The notes below the pieces were generated by a model, which saw only the letters and a list, made by a program, of their open reading frames with translations, was not told the DNA's origin and did no database searches. This document shows, piece after piece, positions 6,562 to 12,743 of a DNA stretch of 12,743 nt (position 1 is its first letter; each line of letters opens with the position of its first letter). Source of the DNA: UBA1189 sp045647345. GTDB taxonomy: Bacteria > Bacteroidota > Bacteroidia > Bacteroidales > Bacteroidaceae. Location: positions 1 through 12,743 of the forward strand of contig JAZRMG010000124.1 in NCBI GenBank assembly GCA_045647345.1, given 5' to 3'. The translations under genes and the position numbers were made by a program.

Positions 6562-8988
6562 TCATTTAGGTTGGATTTCCAATACTGCATCTTGCAACAG
6601 CGGAGCGCTAAAGGTGAGCGTCACAGGCTTAGCGTCGGTGACCTCGACATAAGCAACAAGATATCCTTGATAGACACGACGCTGGCGTGCTTTGGGATGA
6701 GTCATATCGCGATTGTCAGAATTCTCAAGTCCGAGCAGACGAGCAGAACCCGAAACCTGGCAAGAAACCATGTTGTCGGCAAGCTTCACCAGATGCCCCT
6801 CCTCATCGAGTACCTCGACAAGCACCTGGGCCGTACCGCCATGGGCTGACACCTCGGGCTCGAGCAGCGTAGCACGCAAGCTGTAGGGACGGCCACTGGT
6901 ATGGATGGTGTATGTGGCCTGCAGGGTTCCCTCAGCATCGTAGCCCTCGGCTGTAAGCGTACCCGGCGCATAAGGCACATCCCAATGTATCATGCCGCTC
7001 GTATCGTCGTAGGGACGCATCTCACCTACAACCTCGCCATTGAGCTTAAGCTGTGCCTGGGCGGTATTGGTGTAGCAGACCACACGTATCAACTGACCAT
7101 CGCGGTAGTTCCATGAGTCGAAAGCGTCGATGGAGAGATGATCGCCCCAACGGCCACGGCCACGGTTATAGGTGCCTATATATATCATAGGAGTGGTGCT
7201 CCAATGTGCTTCGCGGAATTTGCCGCGAGGTTTGGCATAGTTGGCAAAATTGAGCAAACCGGTATGTAGTCCGCGCGAAGGCCATGCGCCGGACTCGCCA
7301 AGGTAGTCGGTACCCGTCCAGATGAACTGTCCGAAGATGTGCTCCTTGTCGCGCACGTCCTTCCAGGCACTGAAGTCGCTGCGGGTCTCACTGCCGTAGA
7401 TGATGCGGTTGGGGTATTTCTTATGATCGGTGTCGTAGCGGTCTTCGGTATAGTTATAACCGACAACATCGACCGCCTCGGGATACTCGGTCTCGTTGCT
7501 CATCACCACGCCAGCAAGAGCACCTGTGACAGGACGTGAAGAATCGACAGCACGGATGCAGGCGGCGAGACGCTTTGCAATCTTACCGATACGCTCGGCA
7601 TGAGGACGCTTGGGGTCATAGCCTCCAAACATAGGCTGACTGATGCTGCTGCCGTCAAGCACGGGATGCGAATAGGGATCGTTAGGATAGTCGACCTCGT
7701 TGCCCACACTCCAAAGGAACACACTGGGATGGTTGCGGTCACGACGCACGATATCGGTAATATCGCGCTCGATCCACTCTTCAAAGAAGTCGGCCGTACC
7801 CTGATAGCCAGGCTCGCCCTTGTTCCAGCCTTTTATCCATTTGCGTTTGGGAAACTCCCATTCGTCACTGCCCTCGTCCATCACAAGCATACCGAGCTCA
7901 TCACACAGGTCATACACGATGGGAGCCTGTGGATTGTGACTCATGCGAATGGCATTGGCACCCATAGCCTTGAGCGACTCGATGCGGCGACGCCATACCT
8001 CGGGGGGCACGACAGCACCCAACACTCCGGCATCGTGGTGAAGACATACGCCCTTGACCTTCATGTTTACCCCATTGAGTGCAAAGCCCTTATCGGCACT
8101 GAACTCAAGCGTACGCAGTCCGGCACGCACCTCAGTCTTATCGATCACCTGACCTCCGGACAGCAGCTCTACACGCAGGGTATATAGATAGGGATCATCA
8201 AGGTTCCAACGATGGGGATTCCTCAATTGACAGTTAACTGTTGACTGTTGACAATTAGTGCTATTTGCGGCTACTGTTGCATTCTTCACAGCCGAAGCCA
8301 CTTGCTTGCCCTCAGCATCAAGTATCGTGATGCGAGCCTGCACCTGCTGGGACTGTGCGGTATGGTTGTCTACAGCCACATCGACCTCGATAGTAGCACT
8401 GCGATCGGTGAGCTTGGCTGCACGGTAGGCCACGCCCCACTGAGAGAGGTGCACGTCGGGAGCAGCGATGAGGTATACATCACGGTAGATTCCTGAACCC
8501 GTATACCAACGCGAGTCGGCATAGCGGCTATGGTCTACCCGCACAGCAATGACATTGTCGCCTTCACGGTTCAGATAAGGCGTAAGGTCATACATGAACG
8601 ATACATAGCCGTTGGGGCGATGGCCCAGGAGATGCCCATTGAGGTACACATCGCTGCGATTATATACTCCCTCAAAGTAAATATAATAACGTGCTGCATC
8701 ATCGTCTACACGGAAAGTCTTACGATACCAACCTATGCCACCAGGTAGATAACCCGTACAGCTGGCAAGTTCCTGAGAAGGAGCGCTCTCTACACTCCAA
8801 TCGTGAGGGAGGGTAAGCTGACGCCAACGACTGTCATCATAGCCGAGTTTCATGGCCGTACTGTCATCGGCAAGAATAAAGCACCAATCATCATTAAACT
8901 TATCCGGCGTACCGAACGATACCTGTGCAAAGGTCTCCAGACCCAGGCAACAGAAAAAGCACAAACAGAACCACAGATGTTTCATCAT
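6562..8988 (-). CDS. Second secreted glycoside hydrolase family 2 (beta-galactosidase-like)
   Basis: This 808-residue GH2 enzyme has a Cys-rich signal peptide (about 1-21, ending TFA/Q). Domains: sugar-binding jelly roll (about 30-175, with PHDW at 61-64 and GWYR at 86-89), Ig-like domain (about 180-292), TIM barrel (about 298-580), DUF4982-like region (about 615-680) and a C-terminal Ig-like domain (about 700-805). The acid/base is E431 in WSVGNEV and the nucleophile is E534 in YGSETRS, so it should be active on a beta-glycoside. It differs clearly from the GH2 at 2164-4674: it lacks that enzyme's GPFDANN insertion and has a longer barrel loop after the acid/base. This suggests a complementary substrate rather than a recent duplication. 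Residues 244-255 come from an inserted repeat. It begins 27 nt after merR and is followed 7 nt later by the dehydrogenase-like gene. Two ATGs in tandem start it. Confidence 0.9.
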   Translation of the reverse strand: MMKHLWFCLCFFCCLGLETFAQVSFGTPDKFNDDWCFILADDSTAMKLGYDDSRWRQLTLPHDWSVESAPSQELASCTGYLPGGIGWYRKTFRVDDDAARYYIYFEGVYNRSDVYLNGHLLGHRPNGYVSFMYDLTPYLNREGDNVIAVRVDHSRYADSRWYTGSGIYRDVYLIAAPDVHLSQWGVAYRAAKLTDRSATIEVDVAVDNHTAQSQQVQARITILDAEGKQVASAVKNATVAANSTNCQQSTVNCQLRNPHRWNLDDPYLYTLRVELLSGGQVIDKTEVRAGLRTLEFSADKGFALNGVNMKVKGVCLHHDAGVLGAVVPPEVWRRRIESLKAMGANAIRMSHNPQAPIVYDLCDELGMLVMDEGSDEWEFPKRKWIKGWNKGEPGYQGTADFFEEWIERDITDIVRRDRNHPSVFLWSVGNEVDYPNDPYSHPVLDGSSISQPMFGGYDPKRPHAERIGKIAKRLAACIRAVDSSRPVTGALAGVVMSNETEYPEAVDVVGYNYTEDRYDTDHKKYPNRIIYGSETRSDFSAWKDVRDKEHIFGQFIWTGTDYLGESGAWPSRGLHTGLLNFANYAKPRGKFREAHWSTTPMIYIGTYNRGRGRWGDHLSIDAFDSWNYRDGQLIRVVCYTNTAQAQLKLNGEVVGEMRPYDDTSGMIHWDVPYAPGTLTAEGYDAEGTLQATYTIHTSGRPYSLRATLLEPEVSAHGGTAQVLVEVLDEEGHLVKLADNMVSCQVSGSARLLGLENSDNRDMTHPKARQRRVYQGYLVAYVEVTDAKPVTLTFSAPLLQDAVLEIQPK
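8224..8258. repeat. Intergenic-type repeat lying in frame inside the GH2 gene
   Basis: Within the GH2 gene the + strand contains the palindrome CAGTTAACTG (8231-8240), then TGTTGAC twice in tandem (8239-8252), bracketed by CAATTGACA and TTGACAATTAG. On the coding strand it gives residues 244-255, with NCQ occurring twice (245-247 and 253-255 region). The composition differs from the GC-rich gene around it. It falls in a loop just before the N-P-x-x-W motif (257-261), where an insertion is likely to be tolerated. Confidence 0.65.
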
Positions 8989-9015
8989 GATATTTATTTA
9001 GTATATTTTCGGAAT

Positions 9016-9360
9016 TTACATCACCCCATACAGTTCGTCCAGTTTTTCTTTAATCGCAAGCAACTCTTCCCTCACACTCTTCAAACGTGCTACAATATCC
9101 GTTCTGTCCAGCTCTCGTTTCTTAGATGTCTTCAAACGATTACGAGCAGCCTTTACCGTCAGTCCCTGCTCCTTCACCAAGTGATGAATCAGACGAACCA
9201 TCTCGATATCGTCTAATGTATATTGACGCACCCCTGAGCCCGTTTTCTTGGGATGGAGTGAGGGAAATTCCTTTTCCCAAAAGCGGAGAGTATGCTCAGC
9301 AACTCCCACCTTTTCGGCAACTTCGCGTATGCTATAATATAGTTTCAGTTCCTTATCCAT
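9016..9360 (-). CDS. Short MerR-family transcriptional regulator
   Basis: This 114-residue DNA-binding protein has a MerR-type winged helix-turn-helix in its first about 75 residues: YYSIREVAEKVGVAEHTLRFW (9-29; HTH and first wing turn) and GVRQYTLDDIEMVRLI (43-58). A Lys/Glu/Leu-rich helix (about 88-110) should form the antiparallel dimer coiled coil. No effector-binding domain and no metal-binding Cys follow, so any signal must come through a partner or the protein acts constitutively. It is 40 nt downstream of the M23 gene and 27 nt upstream of the GH2 gene, on the same strand. Targets are unknown; I see no extended dyad of the kind MerR proteins bind in the promoters here. Similar small MerR genes sit beside M23 peptidases in other Bacteroidales, as I recall, which suggests an old linkage. 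Confidence 0.85.
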   Translation of the reverse strand: MDKELKLYYSIREVAEKVGVAEHTLRFWEKEFPSLHPKKTGSGVRQYTLDDIEMVRLIHHLVKEQGLTVKAARNRLKTSKKRELDRTDIVARLKSVREELLAIKEKLDELYGVM

Positions 9361-9400
9361 GATGCCGTCGGATTGTTCTCTTCGCAGAGCATTATAAACG

Positions 9401-10372
9401 CTAATCCAATACCTTTCCCTGATTTTCGGCCATGCGAATCATCTCATCATACTGGTCCGAACTGAGATCCATGAAATAATAATTGGCAGGATTGACTGGC
9501 CGTCCGCGCTGCAACACTTCATAATGAACATGAGGTCCTGTAGACCGGCCGCTATTCCCCGACAGCGCAATTGTCTCGCCACGTACCACACGCTGCCCAC
9601 GCTTCACATTGAAACTCTTGAGATGTGCGTAACGCGTTTCATAGCCATAGCCATGGTCGATAGTCACGATATAGCCATAGCCACTCTCCCACTTCGCTTT
9701 TTTCACAATTCCATCGGCCGTAGCATATACCGGCGTACCAATATCGCAAGCAAAATCCATGCCATCGTGAAAGATACGGGTCTGATAAATCGGATGTATA
9801 CGATAGCCGTAACCCGAGGCTGTACGCTTAAGATCTTTGTTGGCTACAGGTTGTATGGCTGGGAGATGACGCAACATATCTTCATGATTCTTGTAGAATT
9901 CCACAATCTCATCAAACGATTGCGACTGTATGTAAAGCTGACGCTCCAACACATCCATCCGCTGGGTGGTGGCAATCACCAACTCGGCGTTATCCATGTT
10001 CTCGAACTCTTCATAACGATTGGTTCCCGAAAAAGTAGCACCTCGCACATCACTCGGCACGGGATCGGCCATGAACATCACACGATAGAGATTGTCGTCG
10101 CGCTGGCTGATATCGGCCATCACCTCCATTGCCTCCTCCATACGATGCGCAAGCACGGTATACTGCCCCTGTAGACGGGCATTCTCCTCGCGCAAACGCT
10201 TGGCATCCTCGGGCAGACCCCAAAAGAAGACCACTACCAAATAAGCCGCAACACCAAGAACAAGAAAAAACACTGCATTGCGCAAGTAAGTGAGCAATCG
10301 TTGACGAAGACTCGGATATACACGGTCATACATCTTGGTCTTCTCATTATATTTGTAGTAGACATTCCTCAT
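9401..10372 (-). CDS. Membrane-anchored M23 (LytM-type) peptidase
   Basis: This 323-residue envelope protein probably cuts, or helps others cut, peptidoglycan cross-links. A short cytoplasmic start is followed by one membrane segment (about 32-52, FFLVLGVAAYLVVVFFWG), a coiled coil (about 55-90) and a linker. The C-terminal M23 domain (about 180-300) keeps the zinc motif H202-x3-D206 in FHDGMDFA, the conserved H250 in YAHL and H281-V-H283, so it should be catalytic. SGYGYRIHP and SGNSGRSTGPHVHYE are signature stretches. The reading frame extends to a TTG at 10381, but I prefer the ATG at 10372 (MRNVYYKYN). It is the first gene of the leftward run, has its own strong promoter 34 nt upstream, and is divergent from alaS. 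Confidence 0.9.
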   Translation of the reverse strand: MRNVYYKYNEKTKMYDRVYPSLRQRLLTYLRNAVFFLVLGVAAYLVVVFFWGLPEDAKRLREENARLQGQYTVLAHRMEEAMEVMADISQRDDNLYRVMFMADPVPSDVRGATFSGTNRYEEFENMDNAELVIATTQRMDVLERQLYIQSQSFDEIVEFYKNHEDMLRHLPAIQPVANKDLKRTASGYGYRIHPIYQTRIFHDGMDFACDIGTPVYATADGIVKKAKWESGYGYIVTIDHGYGYETRYAHLKSFNVKRGQRVVRGETIALSGNSGRSTGPHVHYEVLQRGRPVNPANYYFMDLSSDQYDEMIRMAENQGKVLD

Positions 10373-10406
10373 AAGGCGCAATGCGATACGTTCTGCATAT
10401 CACGTA

Positions 10407-10438
10407 CAAAAGTACAAAAACCCAAGCTCTCATGCAAA
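10407..10438 (-). promoter_or_regulatory. Promoter of the M23-merR-GH2-oxidoreductase run
   Basis: On the minus strand TTTG (10435-10438) is followed after exactly 20 nt by TACTTTTG (10407-10414), a full match to the Bacteroidetes consensus. The predicted start near 10400 leaves a leader of about 28 nt before the ATG at 10372. Further down the run I find no comparable box in front of merR or GH2, which supports one shared transcript. Confidence 0.65.
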
Positions 10439-10508
10439 CGATTTTACAAGATTTATGAATTTGCCAGCAGTATCTCAACTATTTCGCCCGTCAAAAGCAT
10501 ACTCCTCT

Positions 10509-10545
10509 CTTGCATGAAGCAAAATTCTTGAGCACAAGAAGCAAG
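10509..10545. repeat. Nested dyad in the alaS / M23 divergent region
   Basis: TTCTTG (10525-10530) and CAAGAA (10535-10540) form a perfect inverted repeat around AGCA. They are enclosed by CTTGC (10509-10513) and GCAAG (10541-10545). The dyad lies about 40 nt upstream of the alaS -7 box and about 70 nt upstream of the M23 -33 box, so it could be an operator. It has no T-run suited to termination. Confidence 0.3.
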
Positions 10546-10583
10546 TAAACTGATATTGTTTTCGTCAAGTCATTTTTTTCTAC

Positions 10584-10592
10584 TATTTTTGC
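10584..10592 (+). promoter_or_regulatory. Candidate alaS -7 box
   Basis: TATTTTTGC matches TAnnTTTG and lies 46 nt before the alaS ATG. At the -33 spacing the sequence is TTTTC (10556-10563 area), one base off TTTG. The leader of about 40 nt is short, A-rich and lacks a T-box or other aminoacyl-tRNA sensor. Confidence 0.5.
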
Positions 10593-10638
10593 AAGTTGAA
10601 TTAAAACGAATAAAAACGACAAAAATAATAATACAACT

Positions 10639-12743
10639 ATGTTGACAGCTAAAGAAATTAGAGAGTCTTTTAAGAGTTTCTTTGAGAGCAAGGGACATCA
10701 GATCGTGCCCTCGGCTCCCATGGTGGTCAAGGACGACCCCACACTGATGTTTACCAATGCTGGTATGAACCAATTTAAGGATATCATCCTCGGTAACGCG
10801 GCAGCGAAATATAAGCGTGTGGCCGACTCGCAGAAGTGTCTGCGCGTGAGCGGTAAGCACAACGACCTCGAAGAGGTGGGTCACGACACCTACCACCACA
10901 CGATGTTTGAGATGTTGGGCAACTGGTCATTTGGCGACTACTTCAAGCAGGAGGCCATCGACTGGGCATGGGAATACCTCGTAGATGTGCTCAAGCTCGA
11001 CCCCAAGAACCTCTACGCTACCGTATTCGAGGGCAGCAAGGAGGAGGGTCTCGACCGCGACGATGAGGCAGCTTCTATCTGGGAGCGTCACTTGCCGAAG
11101 GATCATATCATCAACGGTAACAAGAAGGACAACTTCTGGGAGATGGGTGACACAGGTCCCTGTGGTCCCTGCTCAGAAATCCATATTGACCTCCGCTCTG
11201 AGGAGGAGAAGGCCGCTGTGCCCGGTGCACAGATGGTCAACCATGACCACCCGCAGGTGATCGAGATCTGGAACCTTGTGTTCATGCAGTACAACCGCAA
11301 GGCCGACGGTAGCCTCGAGTCACTGCCCGCCAAGGTTATCGACACCGGCATGGGCTTCGAGCGCTTGTGCATGGCTATGCAGGGCAAGACCTCAAACTAC
11401 GATACTGACGTGTTCCAGCCCATCATTAAGGTGATTGCTGCCATGTCGGGCAAGGTATATGGTGTCGATGCGAAGAACGACGTGGCTATGCGCGTAATCG
11501 CTGACCACATCCGTACCATCGCCTTCTCTATTACCGACGGACAGCTGCCCTCAAATGCGAAGGCTGGTTATGTGATCCGTCGTATCCTCCGCCGTGCGGT
11601 GCGCTATGCATACACCTTCCTTGGACAGAAGCAGGCATTCATGTACCGCCTCATCCCCGTACTCATCGAGAGCATGGGCGACGCTTATCCCGAACTCAAG
11701 GCACAGCAGGTGCTCATCGAGAAGGTGATCAAGGAGGAGGAGGAGTCGTTCCTCCGCACACTCGAGACCGGTAACCGCTTGCTTGATAAGGTGATTGCCG
11801 ATGCTCGCACTGCTGGTAAAAACGAAATTAGCGGTGTGGATGCCTTCACCCTCTACGATACCTATGGCTTCCCCCTCGACCTCACCGAGCTCATCCTCCG
11901 CGAGAACGACATGAGCGTAGCCTTGACCGAGTTTACCGCTGAGATGGACAAGCAGAAGGCTCGTGCACGCAACGCCGCTGCCGTAGACCTGGGCGACTGG
12001 GTGGTATTGGCCGAAGGCGAGAGCGAGTTTGTGGGCTATGACTATACCGAACACGATGCACGCATCCTCCGCTACCGCAAGGTGACACAGAAGAAGCAGG
12101 AGCTCTATCAGTTGGTACTCGACAAGACTCCCTTCTACGCCGAGAGCGGTGGTCAGGTGGGCGACACCGGTGCTATCGTAAGCGAATATGAGACCATCGA
12201 CATCATTGATACCAAGAAGGAGAACGGCCTCTCAGTACATATTACAACCAAGCTTCCCGAGCATCCCGAAGCTGAGTTCATGGCCTGCGTAGATACCGAG
12301 AAGCGCGAAGCTTGTGCTGCCAACCACTCATGTACTCACCTCATCGACGAGGCATTGCGTGAGGTACTGGGTACACACGTCGAGCAGAAGGGTTCGCTCG
12401 TGACTCCCGACTCACTGCGCTTTGACTTCTCACACTTCCAGAAGGTGACCGACGAGGAGCTGCGCCAGGTGGAGCACCTCGTGAATGCCAAGATCCGTGC
12501 CAACGTAGAGCTCAACGAATACCGCAACCTCCCCATCGAAAAGGCTCGTGAGTTGGGTGCTATCGCCCTCTTCGGTGAGAAGTATGGCGACCTCGTACGT
12601 GTAATCCAATTCGGCAACTCTATCGAGTTCTGTGGCGGTACCCACGTGAGCGCTACCGGTAAGATTGGTATGGTCAAGATCATCAGCGAGAGCAGCATCG
12701 CCGCTGGCGTACGCCGTATCGAGGCTATCACAGGCGCCAAGGT
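10639..12743 (+). CDS. alaS: Alanyl-tRNA synthetase, 3' end cut by window edge
   Basis: AlaRS charges tRNA-Ala with alanine and edits misacylated Ser or Gly. The window holds 701 codons of a protein usually about 870 residues long in bacteria. The N-terminal class II catalytic core starts MLTAKEIRESFKSFFESKGH and includes motif 1/2 regions (LMFTNAGMNQFKD at 36-48, FEMLGNWSFGDYFK at 90-103) and motif 3 DTGMGFERL (235-243). The tRNA-recognition helices follow, then the editing domain with AESGGQVGDTG (501-511), the zinc site HSCTH (563-567) and CGGTH (665-669). The C-terminal C-Ala domain lies beyond the edge. The start is a single ATG after the leader AAAAATAATAATACAACT. No frameshift or loss of key residues is seen. 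It is divergent from the M23 gene. Confidence 0.97.
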   Translation, partial: MLTAKEIRESFKSFFESKGHQIVPSAPMVVKDDPTLMFTNAGMNQFKDIILGNAAAKYKRVADSQKCLRVSGKHNDLEEVGHDTYHHTMFEMLGNWSFGDYFKQEAIDWAWEYLVDVLKLDPKNLYATVFEGSKEEGLDRDDEAASIWERHLPKDHIINGNKKDNFWEMGDTGPCGPCSEIHIDLRSEEEKAAVPGAQMVNHDHPQVIEIWNLVFMQYNRKADGSLESLPAKVIDTGMGFERLCMAMQGKTSNYDTDVFQPIIKVIAAMSGKVYGVDAKNDVAMRVIADHIRTIAFSITDGQLPSNAKAGYVIRRILRRAVRYAYTFLGQKQAFMYRLIPVLIESMGDAYPELKAQQVLIEKVIKEEEESFLRTLETGNRLLDKVIADARTAGKNEISGVDAFTLYDTYGFPLDLTELILRENDMSVALTEFTAEMDKQKARARNAAAVDLGDWVVLAEGESEFVGYDYTEHDARILRYRKVTQKKQELYQLVLDKTPFYAESGGQVGDTGAIVSEYETIDIIDTKKENGLSVHITTKLPEHPEAEFMACVDTEKREACAANHSCTHLIDEALREVLGTHVEQKGSLVTPDSLRFDFSHFQKVTDEELRQVEHLVNAKIRANVELNEYRNLPIEKARELGAIALFGEKYGDLVRVIQFGNSIEFCGGTHVSATGKIGMVKIISESSIAAGVRRIEAITGAK

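Noticed and set aside
812..8988. Classical polysaccharide utilisation locus
   Set aside because: There is no susC/susD pair, hybrid two-component regulator or sigma/anti-sigma pair in the window, only GH2 genes.
10373..10381. TTG start adding three residues to the M23 peptidase
   Set aside because: An ATG follows three codons later and gives a natural N-terminus; nothing supports the TTG.
10599..10638. T-box or attenuator in the alaS leader
   Set aside because: The predicted leader is about 40 nt, A-rich and lacks stems or a T-box sequence.

Overview
The window looks like chromosomal DNA of a Bacteroidales bacterium, probably Prevotella-like or Bacteroides-like (genus not certain). This rests on promoters of the Bacteroidetes type (TTTG, about 20 nt, TAnnTTTG), A-rich leaders without Shine-Dalgarno boxes, two secreted family 2 glycoside hydrolases with DUF4982-type C-termini, and an alaS / M23 peptidase / small MerR cluster that I recall as common in this order.

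Layout, left to right. Positions 1-811 carry no gene. They hold a strong promoter firing left out of the window (45-77), an AT-rich repeat-bearing stretch, a 323-bp element bounded by perfect 36-bp inverted repeats (352-674), and a promoter-like box (759-767). Then comes a rightward run: a POTRA-less Omp85-type outer-membrane barrel (812-2125), a secreted GH2 enzyme (2164-4674) and an aspartate-dehydrogenase-like Rossmann protein (4708-5496). A dense palindromic and tandem-repeat region (5503-5661) separates this from a leftward run. Read in the direction of transcription, the leftward run is an M23 envelope peptidase (10372 to 9401), a short MerR regulator (9360 to 9016), a second secreted GH2 enzyme (8988 to 6562) and a degenerate D-2-hydroxyacid-dehydrogenase-like protein (6554 to 5661). 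Its gaps are only 40, 27 and 7 nt. A divergent promoter region then leads into alaS, which is cut by the right edge.

The most notable feature is the mirror symmetry. Two GH2 genes, on opposite strands, are each followed directly by a cytoplasmic NAD(P)-binding protein, and both pairs converge on one palindromic repeat. Each NAD(P)-binding protein keeps its nucleotide-binding loop but appears to lack the family's usual catalytic histidine, with valine in its place in my by-eye alignments. The locus resembles a small glycan-use island without SusC/SusD, but substrate and pathway cannot be read from the sequence. The M23-merR-alaS side looks like housekeeping DNA. The repeats (36-bp inverted repeats, the 5.5-kb palindrome, and a repeat placed in frame inside the second GH2 gene) suggest that small non-coding repeat families have been active here.
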